Below are positions 32,001-40,190 of a DNA stretch of 64,000 nt, one piece after another. The stretch's first letter is position 1; the number at the start of each line of letters is the position of its first letter. Made by a program: the position numbers and the translations under genes. The notes under the pieces were generated by a model that was given only the letters and a program-made list of their open reading frames with translations, did no database searches and was not told the DNA's origin. The DNA is from Cinclus cinclus (lineage: Eukaryota > Chordata > Aves > Passeriformes > Cinclidae), in the NCBI RefSeq assembly GCF_963662255.1, contig NC_085055.1:19516704-19580703 (forward strand). Reading direction: 5' to 3'.

Positions 32001-34768
32001 CACAGGCAGGGTTGTCTTAGAGCGGTCCCAAAACTGCAGCTGGTCCTTGAGTGTCACTTCTAGAAGCATTAGTCCTGCAGCCATTCACGGGTGAACTGCC
32101 AACAGAAGATCCCCTGGAGGAATGATACCAGTTGAGGTGCAGGGAACACTAAGCAGGCTCTTTTGGATTTCAGGATTCAGGCATTCCCCTGAAGGTGAGT
32201 AAAAGAGCCCATTTCTTGTCAATAAACCGACAGATCAAATGATTTAGGCACAGAGGAAGGAGGAGGAAAAGGGTTTTGCTTCTTGCCTTTTATGGGGCAG
32301 TGTGACCAGAGCAGGGGACAGCTGTGCAGGGGGAGGAGCATTCACCAGCCTTTCACTCTAAAGGCTGCTGCTCTAAAGCTTCAGAAAAGGAGGCATAGCA
32401 CTCTTAAAAAGCTCTCCAAATACACCTCCCCTACTTGTCTATATTTATACAGACCCTGTTTTTCTAAAGCAGTCTTCAATGAAATCATTATTTCATGCTA
32501 TGATATTATAATAATAAATGCTTTTGCTGGATCTTGATTGATCTGCCCAATAAATACTAGAGCATTGTAGAATATGACATTCCCTTTTCAGAGCAAATTT
32601 CATGGTTTTTTGTTTTTCATATGTATACATAGTTGACACCTTCTCCTTTTCAACATAATTCTCTTTTGTGGAAACAATTTGCAGTCAGCCTTTCAATTCC
32701 CCACTCTCCCATTCTTTGCCTCCAGCCTATCCGTTTTTTAAACAGAAGTAACTGAAGATCTCAAACTTCAAGCACCTCCCAGCCAGTAGCAGAGCTGAAA
32801 CTGATACATCTATGAGGAAGTTTTCAGCTTCAGCAGAGGTGCCCATTTTGTGGAGATGACATTCAGAGGGAAAGACATATTCGCCACCTCTCCACAAACT
32901 AACTGCAAGCCAGCATAAGATGAAAGCTTATCAGATCGTTTGACAGCAGTCTGTGTGACGTTTCCCAGCCTGTAATTAATGCCAGCCTTTCGCACCTCTG
33001 ATCCAGCTGCTCTTGGCTGGCAAGGCTTGGTGCTCCTCAGCCTTGCCAATTCTTTAATCAAGCCATTCACATTAGCTACCTCAGAATGGATTTAAGAATA
33101 TAACCTTTGGCTCCCGGTTCAGAAAATCATGGTCATTATATTGTTTCTATTTCCTGATCCCATGTCTCTCAAGTCACAAAAGGCTTTCAAAGCCGGCTGC
33201 ATAAACATTTACAATGGAAAAACTTATGCAAATGCATGTTAGTAGGCATTTTTGCAGCACCTTCCCTTTCTATAATCCCCACCATCACTTGATGAAAATA
33301 TTTTGTGCACATACTGGTTACAAGTCAAATCAATGGGCTAATACTAAAATCATTCAATGGAAGCAACAGTCTGTTCTAGTAAATTGTTCCCTGACTGACA
33401 CTCAGGTCCTCAGCCCCTGTTACAGGATTCTCTCTCCTCCCTCCTTGCTAGTACTGTCTATTCAACTGCAGCTACCCTTCTTTCACTGCTCCCTCCAAAA
33501 AGACAAAACTCTCCCCTGTGTTGTTACAAGCACATAAACAGGGAGGTACACGGGCTCTCTGCACCCTGGGAAGACACCCACTCCCCAGCCACCACTCCCT
33601 GGCAGTCCAACACCTACGCCCATGGGACAGTTACCCAGCCCCATGCCGCTCGGCAGCAGCACTGTCACCAGAATCTGACCTCAGAGACAAGCAGTCAGCT
33701 CAGAGTTATAAACAGCAGCACCACCTTCACCACTACAAAAAATGTACTTTCAGACAGAAAAAGAGAAACCTTCTTGTAATGTAATGTAAAGATTAAATTA
33801 GTTTCATTGCTCTGCTGCAAAATGGCAGCAAAGAGGATCTGAGAGGGTCCCACAAGGGCTTTCTTGATCTCTCCTAAGCAAGGAGCAACTGTCTTATCTC
33901 TCTGTAAGACAAAGTCAAATGTCTCAGATTTTACCTAGTGACTTCAGTCTCCTCTCACCCCTGCTGTCCTTCCTCCAGGAAAAAAAAACTACTCCTCACA
34001 AACCCAGGGCAGGAGGCCTGGCTTTCTGGTCTGTGACCTAACCCAGAATGTTGGGGATCAGGTCTTCCAGTACTTCTCTCCCTATTTCCCACATGAAACA
34101 TTTACCCCACGAGCCACATTAATGATGCAGGTGGAATCACTGCTGTGCTGGGTATACTATGCACAGCTCCAGGAACTATTTCAAGGCTTTTTTCTGAATG
34201 CAACACAGTACAAGCAGGGAGCTCAAACATAACTGAACCAGAGCAAGAAAACTGCTTGGGAGGTCCCAGGCTTGGGACTGGGGTCACTAAAGATAAATAC
34301 TTGACTCAAGTTGTTAAGACACTCCAGAAGTTCAAGAGGTTACTTTCTCTCAGAGCACAGCAGCAGTGCCTTTGACCGTTCTTTCCTTTTGAATCAGGGG
34401 CAAGAGCAGCGTGAGCAGTACAGCAGTACATAAGTATGGGTTTATTCAGCCTGGCTCCTAACCCTTCCCCACCCCATGGCCCAATCTGGTGGAACCAGCC
34501 GCATTCAGATGAGTGCTGCACATTCCCAGTGAGTACAGCACCTGTTTGCCTCTGTGGTGGGGAGGACGCAGGGGTGACCCCTGCCCAGCAGGGACAGCAG
34601 TGTGGGCTGAGGGCGCGGTGAACGCTGTACTTACAGCACGCAGAGTGCATATGCCGAAGCAATTGACTCGCTGGCCCGCACAAGGAAGCTGCCATCCTTG
34701 CCTACTTTGGAGAGCAGGTCTTCAGCTCTGGAGCGAGTGATGTTGCCGTGGTACCAGCACTGATCCAT
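4919..34768 (-). CDS. INPP5D: INPP5D (SHIP1) 5' part, five coding exons, join of 34635-34768, 30517-30580, 7740-7890, 5465-5636, 4919-5059
   Basis: SHIP1 is the SH2-containing inositol 5-phosphatase of blood cells. It binds phosphotyrosine motifs on inhibitory receptors and removes the 5-phosphate from PI(3,4,5)P3 at the plasma membrane. Five exons with GT-AG junctions and compatible phases give 220 residues plus two bases. They align without gaps I could see to the N-terminus of mammalian SHIP1. The SH2 domain covers about residues 5-105: WYHG at 5-8, FLVR at 28-31 with phosphate-binding R31, and YRIL at 53-56. A proline-rich PPVLPPRN stretch lies at 122-129, and a helical segment at about 175-220. 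Human SHIP1 has 1189 residues, so the phosphatase domain and NPxY/proline-rich tail must lie beyond position 1. I found no sixth exon in 1-4918. INPPL1 (SHIP2) is the only realistic alternative; exon sequence and the NEU2 neighbour favour INPP5D. Confidence 0.95.
5060..5464 (-). other. INPP5D: INPP5D intron 4
   Basis: This 405-bp intron begins GTAAGG after exon 4 and ends CCTTCACAG before exon 5. I see no repeat or other feature. Confidence 0.9.
5465..5636 (-). CDS. INPP5D: INPP5D coding exon 4 (proline-rich linker)
   Basis: The exon encodes residues 117-173 plus two bases. It contains VPTPPVLPPRNI, a class of proline-rich sequence that can bind SH3 domains, followed by the serine-rich ETKEVSSLSENSR and the conserved LSETLLQRLQYQDTS. 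The last segment aligns with human SLSETLFQRLQSMDTS. The acceptor is CTTGCTAG and the donor is CAG|GTAAGG. The exon is 172 bp. An open frame on the opposite strand across this exon is only a shadow. Confidence 0.95.
5637..7739 (-). other. INPP5D: INPP5D intron 3
   Basis: This 2.1-kb intron is bounded by a GTAAGA donor and a GCTAG acceptor. The open frames here are short and lack protein-family resemblance. No repeat was recognised. Confidence 0.85.
7740..7890 (-). CDS. INPP5D: INPP5D coding exon 3 (end of SH2 and acidic linker)
   Basis: The exon encodes residues 67-116, starting ASEGVPVRYFQNLEELIEYY and continuing KKENMGLVWHLKYPVP. This completes the SH2 domain, then a run of acidic residues (REEEEAADELEED) follows. 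The acceptor is TTTGTTTCAG and the donor is G|GTAAGA. The exon is 151 bp, phase 0 in and phase 1 out. The equivalent human segment has the same order of motifs and an acidic linker of similar length. Confidence 0.95.
9425..9454. repeat. Perfect 12-bp inverted repeat with 6-nt loop
   Basis: TGTTGCTGCTAG is followed by GACTCG and then its exact reverse complement, CTAGCAGCAACA. The stem is 12 bp without mismatches. No flanking signature of a known element was seen. It could be a chance palindrome, a remnant of a small inverted-repeat element, or a structured RNA element in the intron. Confidence 0.8.
12900..13170 (+). repeat. Old CR1/L2-type LINE fragment
   Basis: The wording around 13032-13065 (GGACTACTGTGGCCAGCTTG followed by GGGCACC) and the preceding AAGGCTTTAGCTGG resemble the end of ORF2 of CR1-like LINEs. 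In intact copies this codes for the segment after the reverse transcriptase domain. The fragment is strongly decayed and limits are approximate. A chance resemblance is possible. Confidence 0.45.
22056..23200 (+). repeat. Long GC-rich solo LTR (ERVL-like, passerine type), copy A
   Basis: The segment begins TGTCAGG and ends AAGGCA. Its first ~90 bp and last ~250 bp match the LTR at 25342-26050. Shared wording includes CTTGTTTGTCTTGTTA-type sequence, GTTATTCC...ATCTTTGCCT, AAATTATAATAAT and GACACCTGTCTTTCAAA. The middle is longer than in copy B and very rich in CpG (about 22560-22960). GATA sits on both sides (22052-22055 and 23201-23204), an imperfect trace of a target duplication. No internal viral genes adjoin it directly. 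Confidence 0.75.
22560..22960. promoter_or_regulatory. CpG-island-like core of LTR copy A
   Basis: This is the most GC- and CpG-rich stretch of the window. It includes runs such as CCGGCCCGGCCGCC and GCGCAGAGCGGCGCCGAGCC. It lies inside LTR A in INPP5D intron 2 and runs antisense to the gene. It looks like the promoter/R region of the LTR. Whether it is active is not visible from sequence. Confidence 0.55.
23751..24265 (-). repeat. CR1 LINE, 3'-anchored copy
   Basis: The plus strand reads as the reverse complement of a CR1 3' end. It has AGAACCATGGAATATGCTGA, GGTCATCAAGTCCAACTCCT, GAGCATTGTCCAAATGCTTC, and further on GCACTCTCCAATAGTTTCAT. These follow the chicken-repeat-1 consensus order. 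The copy is 5'-truncated at about 24265. It has lost the terminal 8-bp repeats and ends next to a TA-rich tract. It is in the same orientation as INPP5D and is a common bird insertion. Confidence 0.88.
24350..24682 (+). pseudogene. Endogenous retrovirus pol remnant (reverse transcriptase C-terminal part), degraded
   Basis: The plus-strand frame encodes IQFLRVKWQDRR, then HQIPTDVIKKITAMSPPTNK and KETQA (about 24527-24643). This has the layout of the retroviral reverse-transcriptase thumb/connection: a FLG-W-like motif, then I-P-x-x-V-I-x-K-I, then PPTNKKE-Q. An LP...SP pattern just upstream (around 24410-24445) recalls the LPQG-x-x-SP region. The catalytic YxDD part is absent, and similarity stops at KETQA before a stop codon at 24680. 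The reading frame upstream of 24265 is antisense CR1, so the 219-aa open frame is a composite, not a gene. Confidence 0.75.
25342..26050 (+). repeat. Solo LTR (ERVL-like, passerine type), copy B, with 5-bp target duplication
   Basis: This 709-bp LTR starts TGTTAGGGG and ends CTAAGACA. A perfect GTAAC duplication flanks it (25337-25341 and 26051-26055). It contains TCTCTCTGTGGAATTTTCCC and CTGTTAACTAGGCCCTGGTG near the 5' end. At the 3' end it has TGTTATTCCTATCCCCATAT and CACCTGTCTTTCAAACTAAG. The intact duplication shows that the provirus recombined to a single LTR. It is inserted in INPP5D intron 2, antisense to the gene. Confidence 0.9.
30012..30047. repeat. Tandem duplication, 18 bp x 2
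   Basis: Two exact copies of GTGGCACCAGAAGGGGAA occur head to tail inside INPP5D intron 2, 0.5 kb downstream of exon 2 in gene direction. No function is implied. Confidence 0.9.
30517..30580 (-). CDS. INPP5D: INPP5D coding exon 2 (SH2 central strand)
   Basis: This short 64-bp exon lies between a TTCCAG acceptor and a GTAAGC donor. It encodes YRNCVYTYRILPDKENKL and ends IVQ (residues 46-66). The first eleven residues match human SHIP1 exactly. Its length fits the phases on both sides (phase 2 in, phase 0 out). It is separated by 4.05 kb from exon 1 and by 22.6 kb from exon 3. Confidence 0.95.
30581..34634 (-). other. INPP5D: INPP5D intron 1
   Basis: This 4.05-kb intron runs from the GTAAGT donor of exon 1 to the TTCCAG acceptor of exon 2. 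A T-rich tract lies at 30422-30435. I saw no recognisable transposable element or alternative coding exon. Confidence 0.88.
34635..34768 (-). CDS. INPP5D: INPP5D coding exon 1 (start codon, first half of SH2)
   Basis: The exon encodes residues 1-44 plus two bases of codon 45. It begins MDQCWYHGNITRSRAEDLL and contains the phosphotyrosine-binding FLVRASES loop with R31. The start ATG has G at -3 and G at +4. It is placed at the same point as the human start (MVPCWNHGN). The exon ends GTGCT before a GTAAGT donor and joins the next exon to make Leu-Tyr. The 5' untranslated region continues to the right, but its start cannot be read from sequence alone. Confidence 0.95.
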
Positions 34769-35000
34769 TGCTGGAGCTGGAGGAAACCTGAATGCCAACA
34801 CAGGAGCTGCCAGAGCAGCCTGTGTGTGTGTGTGTGTAACGATCAGCCAGCTTCAGCTCACCAGCTTCCTGTTTCAATAGCACAGAGAGGGAAAGGAAAC
34901 TCAGCTACGGACAACTTCCTCAACTCACACAGCTCAGAGAGTCAGTGTGACATATCCCTGCAGCCCCCCCATTATCCCTCTTCATGCTGCTGTTGAAGTG
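34769..35000 (-). promoter_or_regulatory. INPP5D: Probable INPP5D 5' UTR and proximal promoter, with ETS/PU.1-like sites
   Basis: Read on the minus strand, GAGGAAGT (near 34920-34913) and ACAGGAAG (near 34872-34865) are good matches to the PU.1/ETS core, 100-150 bp upstream of the start codon. No TATA box or CpG island is seen. A (TG)9-type microsatellite lies at about 34818-34837. SHIP1 is a blood-cell gene and PU.1 sites are typical of such TATA-less promoters. The link is an inference from motifs. Confidence 0.45.
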
Positions 35001-36733
35001 ACTAGCAAGCCCATGTTCCCTGCCTTTCCCTCCCGCTTTGTGTCCGAAAGTCCCAGCTGGTGATCTCTTCTGCTCCCTCAGAGATTCAGTCCCCCAGGCT
35101 TTGGTGGCCTGCCATCCAATTTACAATCTCCTGTCAGATCCTTTGAGTTTTCATCTTTTTCCTGTCTTTCATCTTTTCCTGTCTGTCCTACCCACTACAG
35201 GTCTTCATGGGTAATAAACAAACCTCTGATCAGAAGCACACCATGCATTAGGATAAATAACACTGACTGTCCCATTCCTGCCTTGACTAGTCCTAATATC
35301 TTACTAGGTGTGAGGAGAGGACTTCGAAGAATTGAAAAAAATAAAATTACTATTGCCTGTCTCCATGCATAGAAGCAGAATGAAAGACTAATTTGTGTGG
35401 GGGATTTTTTGACCAAAGCTCCCTGTCAGCTACTGTGAGATGGATCAAAGATCTTTCCTTCTCTAAATCCCCAAAGGTGGGATAGAGCAAAGCCATGTCT
35501 GGCAACCTGCGTCAGAGGGGAGAACTTGAGCTTTCACTTCCCTTTTCTTTGTCTGTTCATCTGTCCCTCAGCTATGCTGTGTGGCATGCTTAGTGCTGCA
35601 TCCCCAAGACATATTTGCAGCAATGCCACGACATTCCTACAGGGGCACTGCCTACATGAGAATTCTGGTTGTCTATCCTGTACCTCCAACCACTCTGCCC
35701 TCTGCATGTCCACATTTGAGCTGCACCTGAAAGCAGCAGCTGAGCTGGGACTCAAAGTCCAGAGGCAGAGGAAAGATGCAAATCCTGCTAGCTCTATGCA
35801 ACTGCTGGTTCCCAGAGCCAGGAGAAGTGCTGGAACCGCAGTACCTGGACTATGCATGAAGTGCTATGCTGTACACTGCATGGACAGCAAGGCAGGAGAG
35901 AACAGACTGCCCCTGCACAGGGGAAGGCTAGAAAGTGTGAGTGTGGAAAGGGAGAGGGAACCAGAACAACCCAGCACCCATCTCTGTGATCCTTCTTGTT
36001 GCTTTCAGTTATACAGAGGCTTGGTCTGCAGTGTCCAGCTTAGCCTCTGCACTGAGAGATGAAACTGTGGGCAGCAGCAGCCCAAAGCTGTGCAGACAGA
36101 ACAGGGCCCTGCTAGATGAGCAGAACTAAACTGTGCAGGGCTTCCTGTCCATGCTGAGCAAGCACTGTCTGCACACCAAAATTAGCTCAGCTGAACCTGG
36201 CCTTCAGCTCCTCCAACATCCACACCAGCGTTAGCTGACAAACTCCTACAGATTCGGGTGCCTAAATGGAGTCAGACACTGTATGCCATTAAGTGGCTCT
36301 GCCAGTGGACAGTAGCTGTAAGCTACAGAGTGGTTACAAGCTCTATTCTCTTAACCAAAGTGAGAATCTGCATATGGCAAAGGCACCATGCAGATGCTCT
36401 GACAGCCCTGCCTGGCCACAGTACACTGGTAACCTCACTTGCACCAAGTTCTTGGGATTTCTGATACCTCCAGTAGCTTCTCTGGAGCACAGCTGCAGCA
36501 AGAAGCAGAACAGCTCTGAATGTCAACCACTGCTTGACCTCACAGTGCTCTCCATGTAACAGACACATATCTGGATGCAGACAGATCTGATAGATCAGGT
36601 AGACAAAGCTGCTCACAACATGAGTTTTGATAGAGTTAAACTGTTTGGAGAGCTTCTCCTGATCTTCTGCAAACTAACACTAGGTAACAGGTACAAGCCC
36701 TCATTAGACATCTGAGGCTAATTAGCTGCATAT

Positions 36734-37153
36734 TCAGCTCCTATCCATCCCACCACCAATATAGATTTTTAGCAAGCTGCTGTTATTTCCTTCAAATCCC
36801 GTGTCCAGGCACACATTACTCCTTGACTTGGAGACAAAAACAAGGGGAAAGGATCCAAGTACAAGTGATGATTGTGGTAATTGAATGTGTAGGCTGATTT
36901 CTGTGAGTATTTCTTGGTCCACAAAGAAAGCACAGTACAGCTCTAGCTGCTCAAAAGGTGAATCCCAATCCCTTAACATTAACAGATCTGTGATCCCTAA
37001 TGGCTTGTCAGCTTGGAATAATATCTCCAAGACACTACAATAGACTTTATCTAAACTGGTTTTGCTATAAATGTCCAGGTAGTACTGTATCAGATGGTTG
37101 TCCATGCAGCAGCCTCTCCAGAACCAGTAAATAAATACTGTCTGTGCCATCAT
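36734..37153 (-). CDS. Unassigned open reading frame, 139 codons
   Basis: I do not recognise this sequence. The frame reads MMAQTVFIYWFWRGCCMDNH and continues with QYYLDIYSKTSLDKVYCSVL. Its composition looks more protein-like than most open frames here (balanced charged and aliphatic residues, DWDSPFEQLELYCAFF). There is no signal peptide, and no domain is visible. It lies on the same strand as, and between, NEU2 and INPP5D. It may be a chance frame, a decayed exon, or a fragment of an old element. Confidence 0.15.
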   Translation of the reverse strand: MMAQTVFIYWFWRGCCMDNHLIQYYLDIYSKTSLDKVYCSVLEILFQADKPLGITDLLMLRDWDSPFEQLELYCAFFVDQEILTEISLHIQLPQSSLVLGSFPLVFVSKSRSNVCLDTGFEGNNSSLLKIYIGGGMDRS

Positions 37154-39096
37154 TCAAGATGTACAGTGGTCACCCAACCTCCCCCCCACACTTATATTCA
37201 GCCCGTGCACTGCATCAGCATGGGAACTGCCAGACTTGGCCAGATAAAAACTTAAGTAAGCTTTTCCATGCCATGAAACTAAAGTATTCCATAGTACCTG
37301 ATGAAGAGGTTAAGTCTGTAGGGCAGCAGTTAGCTTTGCTGAAGTCTAAATATACTATTCCCTAATTAGGCATCAGTGACAGGCTGTTGGCCACAAAGGT
37401 TATTTAGACTCTGGATTACATCTAAAGAGCATATGAGTAATACCGAAAAAGTACGGGCTACTGGAGCCACTCTGCTACTCCAGCCCAGCATGTTACTGAC
37501 CTGGTGCTTGGGAAAGGCTTGACAAGTTACAGGTGTATCTGTGAAGGTCATGAGATCCCTTCACTCCCTTGGTATCTGCAGCATCCTGAAAAAAATCTCC
37601 ATAGTGAGGAAAGTCACGGCCTCTTTTCCCACCGCCTATGAAAGCTGTCAGTAGTAAAAGGCAAGGGTAGGAGCACTGTGCAAGCAGAGACTCACAAACC
37701 AGAGCAGTGACACTGCAAAGGATCCTATGGGACTTACTAGTGTTCACCAAACAGAGAGACCTCTGAAAAGCAGATGTTTTTCTTCACCAAGAAGGGAAAC
37801 AAATATATTTTCCTTGCAGTCATTGAATGTGTGCACACATGCAGGATACCACACACTGAAACAAGTACAGATGGGTTCATATGCAGAATTTTGTCCAGAG
37901 GCATGGGTAACACTTTCCTAGCTCGATCTGCTCAGACGTGTCTTCCCTGGTAGCCATTTGTTTCTGGTCAGTCCCTTGTCTAGTAATTGTATAATGCCTC
38001 CTTTCAAAACATACTGCACAGTAGTAGAATAGCATCTCTCTCACCAAAACTAGAGCTGTTTCCTTCATAAATCTGCTGAAAAATTGTCTATGTTGGAAAG
38101 CCTTCTAGCTTGAGAGTTTTGTTGTACTCTAGCCTTGGTCAGTTCTCCTTCCTCTGACACTGGTGCTTTTTTTCTGAAAGTGGGGCAATGTTATTTGTTT
38201 GACATAGTGCCTCATATGCCAACAATACTCTGTAATAACAAGACATGGGGCTGTCAACAATGAGAGTAGTTGCTATGTGGGTCATAGCTTGGCACTTCTG
38301 TTAGAAAGACCAGCAAGCACTTCCCCTCCTGACTCTAAATTGGGAGCTCCCTCTGCAGACCTGTCCTGATCCTGCAGTTCCCATATAGGAAAAAAATGCC
38401 ATTTTTGCCACGTGCTCTGTCCCCCAACATGGAAAGGTCCTGGTATCCTCAACGACTCTTGCTGTCACTGCCCAGGGAGAGGGAGCAGCCAGAGCAGGCA
38501 AGGTTTTCTTACACAGGGGAAACTGCACCTTCTCAATGCAGTGTAAGCAAAAGAGAGAGTAATCAAAGAAACACAGCATGGGAAGTAAGGAGAAGGTTAA
38601 GTTAGACAGAAGTCCCTGTGGTGCCTGGGAACTCAGCAGTACAGCCCCAAACACACTGAAGAAGTTGGCATGGAATATCCCAAGAGCAAGGCATTGCACA
38701 GCCTTGCTGAAATAAGGAGACAGAAATCCCTGGAAATTACAGGTGCCCGCATTAATATGCTGGCTGCAAGAAGCAGTACTCCGTACCAGAGACAAAGCAG
38801 TTTCCTGAAGAAGATGACAGCAGATATAGGGTAGTAAGCCCAGTGCCCTCCCTAGAAGTTTGTCCACAACTTACTAAATACCACTTGGCATAACCCTGCT
38901 GCCATCTCTTCCCTTGTAGTCCCTGTGCTGTCTACACACGTGTCCCTGATGAAGTCTACCAGAGACCTCAAGGTGAGTAGCCCTATACAAAGGTCACACT
39001 TGTTTTGGGCTCATGATATGTAAAAAGGCACCCAAAGAGAAAGGCAAAAAGGGAGAACAGGCAATAGAAAACCAAAACATGTTAAACTGTGGTAAG

Positions 39097-39102
39097 TTTA
39101 AT
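39097..39102 (-). terminator. NEU2: Candidate NEU2 polyadenylation signal ATTAAA
   Basis: The minus strand reads ATTAAA about 150 bp after the NEU2 stop codon. It is the second most common vertebrate polyadenylation hexamer. No AATAAA was noticed nearer the stop. The hexamer alone is weak evidence. Confidence 0.35.
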
Positions 39103-39251
39103 GGACTTCACAATCTACTAATACAACAAGCCAGCACCAAACTGTGTGCAGGAGGAGTAGAAAAACCCCTTTTGCTGAGGGATAACAAATGACAGTAAAA
39201 AGCATCAGCAAAGATGATTTTCAGAGGCATGCTGATGGAAAGGCTTGAGAC

Positions 39252-40190
39252 TCAGTGTTCTGAGGGAAAGGCTTGCTTCAAGGTGAACATGACAAAAATA
39301 ATCTCTTCACATTGTCTGTGGGTCCCATATTCAAAGAGGCAGGAGAACAAAGGTGAGCCATCAGGCCCAACACCCATGTACTGCAGATCCGAATAAGCAC
39401 ACAGGCCCTTAAAGAGTATGCTGGGTTTTGTCCAGTGCGCTGGATTTAAAGGGCTTTTGTTGAGGTAAATTCCTAAATCTTTTCGACCCCTTGGGTCTGT
39501 AGGATGAACGTAGAGTAACCAACTATCTTGACATGTGGCATCAGGGGGAGGTGGAAAGGCAGTAACACTTCCATGGCATCCAGAGGGAGGTTCTACTAGC
39601 ATTTCAACCCGCTGGCCTCCCTTGAAATCCAGCCCATGGTTGTAGCTGACAGCCTGGATCCTGGCTCCTCTGTTGCTCCTTGCATTGCAGTAAAGGACCT
39701 TTCTGCCACAGGTATGTACCTCTGCTACCTGGCACTCCACCGCGCTCTCCTCCCCCACAAAGTTCCCCTTCTCCCATGTTGTCCCATGGTCAGAGCTAAT
39801 GAAGCAGAAGGCATGAGGGGTGGGGTGTTGCTTTGGATCCAAGATACGATAGGCATAGGCAGGAATCACAAGGCTCCGGGCCTCGTTGAGCAATTGTAAG
39901 CCATGACCCGGCCCCACCGCAAACGTGGCCCAGTTCTTGTATTCATTCCTAATGGTCCTGTCAGTGACATCCTGGGCAGTGCTCCAGGTGCGTCCTTGGT
40001 CCATGCTAGTGATATAGCAGAGACGTACCAGGTTAATCTTTGTCCTCAGCTGATGCTGCTCAGAGATCTTTCCTGGGACAGCTATGAAGAACAAGATGAG
40101 TTTTCCTGAGACCTCATCATATACCGGGCAGGGGTTCATAGATCGGTGGCCTTCCAGCTGTGCACTGACAAGAGTTTCCATCCTTTTCCA
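39252..40190 (-). CDS. NEU2: NEU2 coding exon 2 (bulk of the beta-propeller)
   Basis: The exon encodes residues 68-379 and the TGA stop. It starts WKRMETLVSAQLEGHRSMNP after a CCCTGGCAG acceptor, where the human protein reads [20 protein letters not shown]. It carries both complete Asp boxes and all catalytic residues from E111 onward. The open frame extends thirteen codons further upstream, but these lie in the intron. No stop, frameshift or missing motif was seen. Confidence 0.96.
   Translation of the reverse strand, partial: WKRMETLVSAQLEGHRSMNPCPVYDEVSGKLILFFIAVPGKISEQHQLRTKINLVRLCYITSMDQGRTWSTAQDVTDRTIRNEYKNWATFAVGPGHGLQLLNEARSLVIPAYAYRILDPKQHPTPHAFCFISSDHGTTWEKGNFVGEESAVECQVAEVHTCGRKVLYCNARSNRGARIQAVSYNHGLDFKGGQRVEMLVEPPSGCHGSVTAFPPPPDATCQDSWLLYVHPTDPRGRKDLGIYLNKSPLNPAHWTKPSILFKGLCAYSDLQYMGVGPDGSPLFSCLFEYGTHRQCEEIIFVMFTLKQAFPSEH

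Larger units (their letters stand above)
35001..39251. other. Intergenic region between NEU2 and INPP5D, includes NEU2 3' UTR
   Basis: NEU2 ends 4.5 kb upstream of the INPP5D start codon, on the same strand. The NEU2 3' UTR must begin at 39251. An ATTAAA signal on the minus strand (39102-39097), about 150 bp after the stop, is a plausible polyadenylation signal. A 139-codon unassigned open frame lies at 36734-37153. Other open frames here look like chance. No repeat family was recognised. Confidence 0.6.

Noticed and set aside
35526..36062. 178-codon plus-strand open frame with Cys-rich start
   Set aside because: No signal peptide cleavage pattern or cysteine spacing of a known family; composition fits chance.
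38301..38867. 188-codon minus-strand open frame downstream of NEU2
   Set aside because: Frame overlaps the likely NEU2 3' flank, has no recognisable domain, and hydrophobic runs look random.
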